DNA of 13,464 nucleotides, taken from contig CAUGSS010000055.1 of assembly GCA_959602365.1 (NCBI GenBank), positions 1 to 13,464 of the forward strand. Direction: 5' to 3'. Positions 1 through 5,242 of this stretch are shown here, piece after piece. Source of the stretch: an uncultured Eubacteriales bacterium (GTDB taxonomy: Bacteria; Bacillota; Clostridia; Oscillospirales; Oscillospiraceae). Every line of letters starts with the position of its first letter. The stretch's first letter is position 1. Below the pieces are notes generated by a model. That model searched no databases. It was given only the letters and a program-made list of their open reading frames with translations, and had not been told where the DNA came from. Made by a program: the position numbers and the translations under genes.

Positions 1-716
1 CCCGGATGATCCGCGCGGGCCTCTCCTTTGAGGCGGCGCTGAAGGAGGCCCAGGAAAAGGGCTATGCCGAACGGGATCCCTCGGCGGATATTGAGGGCGC
101 GGACGCCTGCCGCAAGATCTGCATTCTCTCCGCCCTGGCCTTTGGCCGCCACATCTATCCGGATCAGGTGCCCACGGAGGGAATCACCCACATCACCCTG
201 GCCGACGTGGCCTTCGCCCGCAGCGCCGGCATGAAGATCAAGCTGTTGGGGCGGGCCATCCGCCGGGAGGACGACAAGGTGTGCGCCTATGTGGCCCCGC
301 ATCTGGTGCCCGATGAGTCTCCGCTGGCCAATGTGGAGGACGTGTTCAACGCCATTTCGGTCAAGGGCGACGCCATTGGCGACGTGATGTTCTACGGACG
401 GGGGGCCGGAAAGCTGCCCACCGCCTCCGCGGTGGTGGCGGATGTCATCGATGCGGCCAAACACCTGAAGAGCAGAAAATACATCACCTGGGAGGACGGC
501 GGGCCGGATGCGGTCTACTCCATTGATGAGGTGAAAAACCGCTGGTATGTCCGGGTGAATGCCGGATCCGCCCTGCCCCGGGGCGCCACGCCCTTGGCCA
601 ACACCTGCGGAGCTGACTGCGAGGCGTTCTTGACCGAGGCCCCTCTGTCTGAGCGGGAGCTTCGGGCATCGCTGCCCGCCGGAGCCATTCAGGCCGCCTA
701 TCGGGTGCTTGACTAA
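1..716 (+). CDS. hom: Homoserine dehydrogenase, C-terminal part (5' end outside window)
   Basis: NAD(P)H-dependent reduction of aspartate semialdehyde to homoserine in the cytoplasm, the branch point toward threonine and methionine. The left edge removes the Rossmann nucleotide-binding domain; the visible frame is open from base 3 (CGG, ATG...), so the ATG at 6 is internal. What remains is the catalytic domain: GYAERDPSADIEG, then D33 and K37 (numbered from the ATG at 6), spaced like the catalytic Asp/Lys pair of the family, then the conserved GRGAGKLPTASAVVAD. The C-terminus keeps the start (RWYVRV) and end (AFLTEAPLSERELRASL...YRVLD) of an ACT-like domain but lacks the usual PGV helix region. 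lysC follows 73 bases downstream on the same strand, a natural pathway partner. The family is certain; the ACT reading is inference. Confidence 0.95.
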   Translation, partial: RMIRAGLSFEAALKEAQEKGYAERDPSADIEGADACRKICILSALAFGRHIYPDQVPTEGITHITLADVAFARSAGMKIKLLGRAIRREDDKVCAYVAPHLVPDESPLANVEDVFNAISVKGDAIGDVMFYGRGAGKLPTASAVVADVIDAAKHLKSRKYITWEDGGPDAVYSIDEVKNRWYVRVNAGSALPRGATPLANTCGADCEAFLTEAPLSERELRASLPAGAIQAAYRVLD

Positions 717-738
717 CTATATGCGTTTGGGCTTCTGC

Positions 739-753
739 CATGTAATTTACATG
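739..753. repeat. 15-bp perfect palindrome between hom and lysC
   Basis: CATGTAA-T-TTACATG is a perfect dyad around base 746, in the 73-base gap between hom and lysC. It is too tight for a stable long hairpin (at most 6 bp with a 3-base loop), and only a broken T-run (ATTTTAG) follows. A protein-binding site is as likely as an RNA element. I do not recognise it as the site of a known regulator. The gap is too small for a lysine riboswitch, and I see no convincing promoter in it, so hom and lysC are probably co-transcribed. Confidence 0.4.
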
Positions 754-789
754 AGATTTTAGTTTGAGTTATGGAGGTCGTGCAGTCAC

Positions 790-2010
790 ATGGGACTGAT
801 CGTACAGAAATTTGGCGGCACCTCTGTCGCCAATGCGACGCGCATCCGCAACGTCGCCCGCATTATCACTGATACCTATCGCGCCGGCAACGACGTGGTG
901 GTGGTGCTCTCCGCCCAGGGGGATACCACAGACGAACTGATTGAAAAGGCCGCGGAGCTGAATCCCAAGGCGTCCAAGCGCGAGATGGATATGCTGCTGT
1001 CCACCGGAGAGCAGCAGTCCATCGCCCTGTGCGCCATGACCATTGAAGGGATGGGCTATCCCGTCATCTCCCTGACCGGATGGCAGGTGGGGATGAACAC
1101 CAACTCCACCTACGGCAATGCCCGGATCAAGCGGATTGCCGGCGAGCGCATTCGCTCTGAGCTGGACAAGCGGCGCATCGTCATCGTGGCCGGTTTCCAG
1201 GGCATCAATAAGTATGACGATATCACCACCCTGGGGCGGGGCGGCAGCGATACCAGCGCTGTGGCGCTGGCCGCGTCCCTGGGGGCTGACCTGTGCCAGA
1301 TCTACACCGATGTGGACGGCGTGTACACTGCGGATCCCCGGAAGGTGAGCGGCGCCCGCAAGCTGGAGGAGATCTCCTTCGATGAGATGCTGGAACTGGC
1401 CACCCTGGGCTCCCAGGTGCTCCACAACCGCAGCGTGGAAATGGCGAAGCGTTATCATGTCAATCTGGAGGTTATCTCCAGCTTCTCCGGGAATCCGGGT
1501 ACCAAAGTCAAGGAGGTAGCAAAAGCTATGGAAAATTCTCATGTTGTGGGTGTTGCCAAGGATACCAATATTGCCCGTCTGGCTCTGGTGGGCCTGAGCG
1601 ACAAGCCCGGCACCGCCTTCCGTATCTTCTCCCTGCTGGCCAGAAATAAGATCAACGTGGACATTATTCTCCAGTCCATCGGCCGGAATGAGACCAAGGA
1701 CATCAGCTTCACTGTGGCCAAGTCCGATTTGGATGCCGCCCGGGACCTGCTGGAGTCCCACCGCGACACCATCGGGTTTGACAGCATTCAGGTCAGCGAT
1801 CAGATCGCCAAGGTGTCCATTGTGGGAGCGGGCATGATCAACAACCCCGGTGTGGCCTCCGATATGTTTGGCGCGCTGTATGATGCGGACATCAACATCA
1901 GCATGATCTCCACCAGCGAGATCAAGGTTTCCGTGCTGGTGGATCTGGAAGATGCCGATCAGGCCGTACAGGTGGTTCACGACAAATTCTTCAAGGAGTT
2001 CGGCGAGTAA
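790..2010 (+). CDS. lysC: Aspartate kinase (aspartokinase), alpha subunit
   Basis: ATP-dependent phosphorylation of L-aspartate, the committed step to lysine, threonine and methionine (and to diaminopimelate for the cell wall). The 406 residues match the usual length of the monofunctional Gram-positive enzyme. The amino-acid kinase domain spans about residues 1-230, with KFGGTS at 7-12, GRGGSDTSA at 149-157 and the nucleotide-binding stretch IYTDVDGVYTADPR at 171-184. Two ACT domains fill about 255-406 (NIARLALVGLSDKPGTA, then VSIVGAGMINNPGVASD). Start: ATG at 790 with GGAGGT at 773-778, a slightly long spacing of 11. It sits downstream of hom and is closed by the terminator at 2033-2070. The two ACT domains imply feedback control, probably by lysine with or without threonine; which one cannot be read from the sequence. 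Confidence 0.97.
   Translation: MGLIVQKFGGTSVANATRIRNVARIITDTYRAGNDVVVVLSAQGDTTDELIEKAAELNPKASKREMDMLLSTGEQQSIALCAMTIEGMGYPVISLTGWQVGMNTNSTYGNARIKRIAGERIRSELDKRRIVIVAGFQGINKYDDITTLGRGGSDTSAVALAASLGADLCQIYTDVDGVYTADPRKVSGARKLEEISFDEMLELATLGSQVLHNRSVEMAKRYHVNLEVISSFSGNPGTKVKEVAKAMENSHVVGVAKDTNIARLALVGLSDKPGTAFRIFSLLARNKINVDIILQSIGRNETKDISFTVAKSDLDAARDLLESHRDTIGFDSIQVSDQIAKVSIVGAGMINNPGVASDMFGALYDADINISMISTSEIKVSVLVDLEDADQAVQVVHDKFFKEFGE
1528..2010 (+). CDS. lysC: Aspartate kinase beta subunit from an internal in-frame start
   Basis: Inside lysC, a full Shine-Dalgarno AAGGAGGT (1510-1517) lies 10 bases before an in-frame ATG (1528, codon 247). Initiation here would give a 160-residue protein made only of the two ACT domains. 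Established knowledge: Bacillus subtilis aspartokinase II is an alpha2-beta2 enzyme whose beta subunit equals the C-terminal 162 of 408 residues, made from an internal start at codon 247; position and size agree. The bases around the site (about 1500-1570) are also more A-rich than the flanking GC-rich codons, as expected if they are held by a second function. The beta subunit probably modulates feedback inhibition. Use of the start is inference from sequence. Confidence 0.75.
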   Translation: MENSHVVGVAKDTNIARLALVGLSDKPGTAFRIFSLLARNKINVDIILQSIGRNETKDISFTVAKSDLDAARDLLESHRDTIGFDSIQVSDQIAKVSIVGAGMINNPGVASDMFGALYDADINISMISTSEIKVSVLVDLEDADQAVQVVHDKFFKEFGE

Positions 2011-2032
2011 GCTCTTATCCATTCCAAAAGCG

Positions 2033-2070
2033 ACCGCCCCTGGATGCAGGTGCATCCAGGGGCGGTTTTT
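2033..2070 (+). terminator. Intrinsic terminator after lysC, possibly bidirectional
   Basis: A perfect inverted repeat, ACCGCCCCTGGATGCA (2033-2048) and its complement (2051-2066), is separated by only GG, so the real loop is formed by opening the inner pairs. TTTTT follows at 2066-2070. It lies 22 bases after the lysC stop. Read on the minus strand it comes just after the stop of the small gene at 2074-2265 and is followed by CGCTTTT, so it may serve both converging transcripts. Confidence 0.9.
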
Positions 2071-2073
2071 CGG

Positions 2074-2265
2074 TTACCGGGAGTCCAGCCCATCCAGAAG
2101 CCGGCGCAGCTCTTCCGGGGATTGCGCCCGGCGGGCGGCGGCAATCACGCGGTTTTGGCGGGTGGGGGAGAGCTGGGAAAAGGCGCGCAGTGAGGCCGGG
2201 TCATCCATCAGAGCCAAAGCCAGGCCCATAGGAAGCATGCCCAAGGGCGCCACTTTGGGATCCAT
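2074..2265 (-). CDS. Small conserved-type hypothetical protein (63 aa)
   Basis: A 63-residue protein of unknown function. A hydrophobic, Met/Leu/Ala-rich N-terminus (LGMLPMGLALALMDDPAS) is followed by a charged helical half of the form AFSQLSPTRQNRVIAAARRA and a Leu/Arg-rich end. It resembles, from memory, small uncharacterised proteins common in Clostridia with an 'L(S/T)PexQqxvIdxAr...s.eEmr.lvd' pattern; no function is known to me. The hydrophobic part is too short and too interrupted to call a membrane segment confidently. Start: ATG at 2265 preceded by AGGGGGTGA with good spacing, which supports a real gene. A TATACT box lies about 35 bases upstream. It has its own small transcription unit between two terminators. 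Confidence 0.7.
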   Translation of the reverse strand: MDPKVAPLGMLPMGLALALMDDPASLRAFSQLSPTRQNRVIAAARRAQSPEELRRLLDGLDSR

Positions 2266-2300
2266 GGAATCACCCCCTGTTCTTGCACTGGTTTTCTCTC

Positions 2301-2306
2301 AGTATA
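2301..2306 (-). promoter_or_regulatory. Candidate -10 box for the 63-aa gene
   Basis: TATACT on the minus strand (AGTATA on plus), in an AT-rich stretch, would start transcription near 2294 and give a leader of about 28 bases. The -35 region at 17-bp spacing (CTCATA) is poor, so this is a tentative call. Confidence 0.3.
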
Positions 2307-2334
2307 TTCGTTTTGCATCAAATTATGAGAAATC

Positions 2335-2373
2335 AGCGGCGTCCGGCCCGGTCAAGAGAGGCTGGACGCCGCT
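2335..2373 (-). terminator. Terminator hairpin after mtnN-luxS
   Basis: AGCGGCGTCC (2335-2344) pairs with GGACGCCGCT (2364-2373), and the pairing can extend inward through GGCC/GGCT to about 14 bp. It begins 10 bases after the luxS stop on the minus strand, with AAAA before the stem and a weak T-rich tail (GATTTCTC) after it. The hairpin is strong; the poor U-tract makes termination efficiency uncertain. Confidence 0.7.
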
Positions 2374-2383
2374 TTTGCTGCGC

Positions 2384-2845
2384 TCATTGATATTGGAATG
2401 TAATGGGGGCCGCATCCTCCAGCACCTGGAGGTAGCGCCGGCACTCCAGCTGAGCGGCCTCCAGATTGAGGTTGCGGTAGTTGCCGCATTCTTTTCGGGC
2501 TGCGCCGAATACCGGCCCCGTGTGGGCGATGATCTGTCGGAGCACAGCCTCGATTGCCTCCAGCACCTGCTCTTTCGGGGTGCTGTCCACCAGCAGGTAA
2601 AAGCCGGTCTGGCAGCCCATGGGCCCAAAGTAGAGCACCTTGGGGCCGATGCTGGAGGAGCGGATGTAGGTGGCGAAGAGGTGCTCTACAGAGTGCATGG
2701 TCAGGTTGTCCATGTAATCTCCGGCATTTGGCTTCCGGGTGCGCAGATCATAGGTGGTCACTGTGCCGTCTACCCGGGAGATGTAGAGCCCCGGCTCCAG
2801 TTTGTCGTGGTCGACAGTGAAACTCTGGATTTTCTGGATTTCCAT
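2384..2845 (-). CDS. luxS: S-ribosylhomocysteine lyase LuxS (AI-2 synthase)
   Basis: Cleaves S-ribosylhomocysteine to homocysteine and DPD, which cyclises to autoinducer-2; cytoplasmic, metal-dependent homodimer. The 153 residues are the normal family length. The metal-binding HSVEH motif gives H51 and H55, with the general base E54; the third metal ligand is C120 in KECGNY; MGCQTGFY holds the catalytic C78. All key residues are present, so the enzyme should be active. Start: ATG at 2845 with GGAGGA, which is inside the last codons of mtnN; the two genes are 2 bases apart and surely translationally linked. Together they form the two-step route from S-adenosylhomocysteine to homocysteine. Whether AI-2 is used as a signal or is only a by-product here cannot be told; no lsr-type receptor is in the window. 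Confidence 0.98.
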   Translation of the reverse strand: MEIQKIQSFTVDHDKLEPGLYISRVDGTVTTYDLRTRKPNAGDYMDNLTMHSVEHLFATYIRSSSIGPKVLYFGPMGCQTGFYLLVDSTPKEQVLEAIEAVLRQIIAHTGPVFGAARKECGNYRNLNLEAAQLECRRYLQVLEDAAPITFQYQ

Positions 2846-2847
2846 AT

Positions 2848-3540
2848 TTATTCCTCCAACAGTGCGGCGAATCTGCGCACAATGGCGCAGGCCAGTTCGG
2901 CCGCCTCCCCGGCAAACTGTTCAAAGCTGGCCGGTGCGTGACCGGAGGCGTCGTCGGAGATGGTGCGCAGTACGGCAAAGGGGACGTGGTTCAGATAGCA
3001 GACCTGTCCGATGCTGGCCCCCTCCATTTCGCCGGCGATGGCGCCGAATTGGCGTACGATGAATTCCTTCCGCTCGGCGGTATGGAGGAACATATCCCCT
3101 GAAGCGATGGTGCCCAGGCGCCAGTTGCAGCCCTGCTCCTGAACTGCCCGCTCCAGGGCGGCCACCATGTCCTTGTCGCAGGGGATTTTCAGCACGTCCA
3201 GACTGGGGATCTGGCCCAGGGGGAGCCCCAGTGCGGTCACATCCATGTCATGCTGCACCACATCCTGAGCCACCGCCACATCCTTGATGCCCAGCGCATC
3301 GCAGAGGGTGCCGGCCACGCCGGTGTTGATGATCCGGTCCACGTTATATTCCAGGATCAGCGTCTGAGCGCAGATGGCGGCGGCCACTTTGCCCTCTCCG
3401 CAGACTACAGCCACCACCGGGCGGCCGTCCAGTTTGCCTGCTACATATTCCATATTGCTGATGGTGCGCACCTGCTGGTCTGTCATAAGGCCTTTCAGGG
3501 CGTCAACTTCCACCTGCATTGCACCGATGATACCAAGCAT
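2848..3540 (-). CDS. mtnN: 5'-methylthioadenosine/S-adenosylhomocysteine nucleosidase
   Basis: Hydrolyses adenine from methylthioadenosine and S-adenosylhomocysteine; the product S-ribosylhomocysteine feeds LuxS, encoded 2 bases downstream. 230 residues, typical length. The N-terminus MLGIIGAMQVEV has the conserved general-acid E11; EMEG at 171-174 supplies M172/E173 for the ribose, and SDD at 195-197 gives D196 for adenine. Start choice: a longer reading from 3561 adds 7 residues, but the clear AAAGGAGC stands between that ATG and the ATG at 3540 and begins the family-typical MLGIIGAM, so 3540 is preferred. The 82-base gap to the araR stop contains no convincing terminator and no clear promoter, so some read-through from araR is possible. 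Confidence 0.97.
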   Translation of the reverse strand: MLGIIGAMQVEVDALKGLMTDQQVRTISNMEYVAGKLDGRPVVAVVCGEGKVAAAICAQTLILEYNVDRIINTGVAGTLCDALGIKDVAVAQDVVQHDMDVTALGLPLGQIPSLDVLKIPCDKDMVAALERAVQEQGCNWRLGTIASGDMFLHTAERKEFIVRQFGAIAGEMEGASIGQVCYLNHVPFAVLRTISDDASGHAPASFEQFAGEAAELACAIVRRFAALLEE

Positions 3541-3622
3541 ATATATGCTCCTTTCTGTCATAGACTAAAGACGGGAGAAGATCCTGTGCTGGATAGGGAG
3601 TGTTCCGGGGGCTGAAGCGCAG

Positions 3623-4690
3623 TCACAGCAGGGTTTGGCTGCTGGCCTTGACTTTGAGCGTCCAGGGGACTACCTCCGAAGCGATGGGTTCTCCGGCGAT
3701 CTTTTTCAGCAGTTTGGTGGCGGCCAGAGCGCCGGTGTTCAGATCCTCGTGGGAAAGGGAGGTGATTTTGATGCTGCCCAGCTCACTGAAATAGCTGTTG
3801 TCAAAGCTGACGACGGCCATGTCCTGGGGGACCCGGACGCCGGCCTCCTCCAGCAGGGAAATTAAAATATAGGCCACTTCGTCATTGTAGCAGACGGTGG
3901 CGGTACAGCTCCTGATATCCTCCACCAACTGCCGGTCCATCACTCTGGCCCTGTTTTCTGTGGTGAACCAAGCGGCGGGAATGGTGTTGTCGCCCAGCTT
4001 CCCGTGGTCCCGCAGCGCATGAACGTAGCCGGAGTAACGCTCGATTCCCTGGATGTCGTCGCTTTTGAAAATGCCGGCAATGCGGCTGTGCCCCTGGCCG
4101 ATCAGGTACTCCACAAGCTGATATCCGCCGCCGAAGTTGTCGTCCAGCACCGAGATGCAGTCGGGCAGGGCGGCATAACTGCCATTGATGAAGATGACGG
4201 GAATACCCTTGCTGTGCAGCTGCCGGTACAGGTCCAGATTGGGGTTGGGCAGTGCGGTTTTGGTCCCCTCCACAATGATTCCGTCGATATCCTGGACAAG
4301 CAGACCCTCTAAAATCTGGCGCTCCAGCGTGATTTTGTTCTGGGTGGCCAGCAGCTGCATGGTGCAGTTGTGCTGGGAAAGAACGTCCTGGATGGACCGG
4401 AGGATGCTGGGGAAGATGTAGTCGCTGATATAGGTCGTGATAATGGCGATCTTATAGCTGTTGCGGGTGCTGTTGAGTCCGGCCTGGGTGATGTGGGAAC
4501 CGCTGCCCTGCCGTTTTTCAATGAGCCCTTCCGCCACCAACAGGCTCAGTGCCTGGCGGACCGTTTGCCGGCTGACCTGGTACTGCTCGCTGAGCTGCAG
4601 TTCGGTGGGGAGCTGACGTTTTTCGCGGAATGCCCCATCCCGGATCAGGGTGCGCAGCGTATCCGCCAACTGTACATATTTTGGTGTCAT
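3623..4690 (-). CDS. araR: AraR-type arabinose operon repressor (GntR DNA-binding, LacI-type sensor)
   Basis: Transcriptional repressor, probably of the divergent arabinose operon, released by L-arabinose. The 355 residues fall into an N-terminal GntR winged helix-turn-helix (about 1-69; LSEQYQVSRQTVRQALSLL holds the recognition helix and GLIEKRQGSGSHI the wing) and a C-terminal periplasmic-binding-protein-like sensor of the LacI/GalR type (about 79-355; YKIAIITTYISDYIFPSI, VISVLDDN-like loop, VVSFDNSYFSELGSIKITS). That GntR-LacI fusion is the hallmark of AraR. Start: ATG at 4690 with AAAGGA 11-12 bases upstream; an alternative GTG at 4699 would add 3 residues but sits only 2 bases from AAAGGA, too close. 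It is divergent from the operon across an AT-rich region with AraR-box-like palindromes, which also suggests self-control. Confidence 0.93.
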   Translation of the reverse strand: MTPKYVQLADTLRTLIRDGAFREKRQLPTELQLSEQYQVSRQTVRQALSLLVAEGLIEKRQGSGSHITQAGLNSTRNSYKIAIITTYISDYIFPSILRSIQDVLSQHNCTMQLLATQNKITLERQILEGLLVQDIDGIIVEGTKTALPNPNLDLYRQLHSKGIPVIFINGSYAALPDCISVLDDNFGGGYQLVEYLIGQGHSRIAGIFKSDDIQGIERYSGYVHALRDHGKLGDNTIPAAWFTTENRARVMDRQLVEDIRSCTATVCYNDEVAYILISLLEEAGVRVPQDMAVVSFDNSYFSELGSIKITSLSHEDLNTGALAATKLLKKIAGEPIASEVVPWTLKVKASSQTLL

Positions 4691-4708
4691 CAGGAGCACC
4701 GTCCTTTA

Positions 4709-4724
4709 ATTTGTGCGTAATTAG
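4709..4724 (-). promoter_or_regulatory. Candidate AraR operator at the araR transcription start
   Basis: ATTTGTGCGTAATTAG matches 11 of 16 positions of the Bacillus-type AraR box ATTTGTACGTACAAAT, with an excellent left half and a poor right half. It covers the predicted araR start (near 4718) and lies just before the ribosome binding site, a good place for self-repression. Confidence 0.45.
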
Positions 4725-4753
4725 ATTATAGCATGCTCATATTCAAATGTAAA
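4725..4753 (-). promoter_or_regulatory. Sigma-A promoter of araR
   Basis: On the minus strand, -35 TTTACA (4748-4753) and a perfect -10 TATAAT (4725-4730) are separated by exactly 17 bp. Transcription should begin near 4718, giving a leader of about 28 bases before the ATG at 4690. Confidence 0.8.
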
Positions 4754-4766
4754 TGATAATACAAAT
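4745..4766. promoter_or_regulatory. Second candidate AraR site over the araR -35 box
   Basis: AAATGTA (4745-4751) and TACAAAT (4760-4766) form an imperfect inverted repeat (TGTA-N8-TACA core). TACAAAT is a perfect half of the AraR box. The site covers the -35 element and its centre is 39 bp from the candidate at 4709-4724, about four helical turns, as for paired AraR boxes that loop DNA. The half-site spacing is not that of the consensus, so this is tentative. Confidence 0.3.
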
Positions 4767-5072
4767 TTTAATGAAAATAAAAAAATACGACTATTAATCC
4801 GGACAAATTAAGTCAAATAGAGGGAGGAGAGAAAGACAAAAGGAAATAACTTGAATTGACAGATTGGCCGATTCTGCATTATTGCAAAAAGACTAATAAA
4901 AAATACGGGGCTGTTTTTACAATATGACGAAGAAAACCGGAAAACGAAAACCATCAAAACAGTAAAAAAGAGGTGTAAAACAGAAAGAAAAGATCTGGCT
5001 GGCCGTAAAAATGACCATTAAATGGGTTGTTTTTTGTGAAAGAGTGATAGAAATGTATTTTAAGTTTATTTT

Positions 5073-5100
5073 TTAACAAATATTTGTATTGTAGTATACA
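5073..5100 (+). promoter_or_regulatory. Candidate promoter of the arabinose operon
   Basis: -35 TTAACA (5073-5078, 5 of 6 to consensus) and -10 TATACA (5095-5100) with 16-bp spacing. The predicted start near 5107 would leave a leader of about 136 bases before the binding-protein gene. The -10 is embedded in the palindrome 5089-5104, as expected for a repressed promoter. Other AT-rich combinations are possible here. Confidence 0.5.
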
Positions 5101-5104
5101 ACAA
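5089..5104. promoter_or_regulatory. Candidate AraR operator O1 over the -10 box
   Basis: TTGTAGTATACAACAA is a 16-bp palindrome with a single mismatched pair; a wider TTTGT (5083-5087)/ACAAA (5101-5105) frame surrounds it. It has TTGTA and ACAA ends like the AraR box but a different centre. Confidence 0.45.
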
Positions 5105-5111
5105 AGTTAAA

Positions 5112-5127
5112 AAATGTACGGACAAAA
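5112..5127 (+). promoter_or_regulatory. Candidate AraR operator O2 just downstream of the start site
   Basis: AAATGTACGGACAAAA matches 12 of 16 positions of ATTTGTACGTACAAAT, and its core TGTACGGACA matches 9 of 10. It lies directly after the predicted transcription start; its centre is 23 bp (about two turns) from that of O1. Of the candidates in the region this has the best match to the known box. Confidence 0.55.
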
Positions 5128-5159
5128 CTCTTGGCGAAAGGCGGAGGTGAGACAAAAAT

Positions 5160-5225
5160 ATGTTTTACAAAAGTTCCACAACAAAAGGGACAAATCGCTG
5201 TGGGACTGGGAAATCGAAAATTTGA
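5160..5225 (+). CDS. Possible 21-codon leader ORF upstream of the sugar-binding protein
   Basis: In the operon leader, a near-perfect Shine-Dalgarno GGAGGTGA (5143-5150) lies 9 bases before an ATG (5160) that opens 21 codons ending in TGA at 5223-5225. The stop falls just before the ribosome binding site (AAGGAG, 5228-5233) of the next gene, so its translation could couple to, or uncover, that start. The peptide (MFYKSSTTKG..., ending GTGKSKI) is short, basic and Lys/Thr/Gly-rich with no signal peptide; I recognise no function. It may be a regulatory leader peptide or a chance frame behind a purine-rich stretch. Nothing in its codons points to attenuation by a particular amino acid. Confidence 0.45.
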   Translation: MFYKSSTTKGTNRCGTGKSKI

Positions 5226-5242
5226 AAAAGGAGAATCGCAAC

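Larger units (their letters stand above)
4691..5242. other. Divergent AT-rich control region between araR and the arabinose operon
   Basis: 552 bases without a normal-sized gene and far richer in A/T than the rest of the window. Contents from left: araR leader and promoter with two box-like sequences (4709-4766), a long purine/A-rich stretch (about 4770-5040) in which I see no coding frame with a ribosome binding site, then the candidate operon promoter, two AraR-box-like sites and a possible leader ORF. In the middle stretch there is an isolated TTGACA (4856-4861) whose best partner CATTAT is only 15 bp away, and a weak CCATTAAATGG hairpin before a T-run near 5014-5036; neither is called. 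No clear CcpA (cre) site was found. Confidence 0.8.

Noticed and set aside
717..789. Lysine riboswitch or T-box upstream of lysC
   Set aside because: The gap is only 73 bases, too short for a lysine riboswitch, and shows no matching conserved core.
769..2055. 428-codon minus-strand frame opposite lysC
   Set aside because: Antisense of a fully conserved aspartate kinase; it runs through the lysC terminator and has no recognisable domain.
4856..4882. TTGACA followed by CATTAT as a second operon promoter
   Set aside because: Spacing is only 15 bp and at 17 bp there is no -10 match; it would also give a leader of over 350 bases.
5010..5036. CCATTAAATGG followed by a T-run as an intrinsic terminator in the divergent region
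   Set aside because: The stem is only 4-5 AT-rich pairs with a mismatch and no gene precedes it on that strand.
4770..5110. CcpA catabolite-response (cre) site in the divergent region
   Set aside because: No sequence with the required TG-N-A-x-CG-x-T-N-CA dyad could be found by eye; a scored motif scan would be needed to exclude a weak site.
5114..5242. N-terminal extension of the sugar-binding protein from an upstream in-frame ATG
   Set aside because: No ribosome binding site at that ATG, and the extension would place a lipoprotein signal peptide internally; the ATG at 5243 has AAGGAG and begins MKKLLALL.
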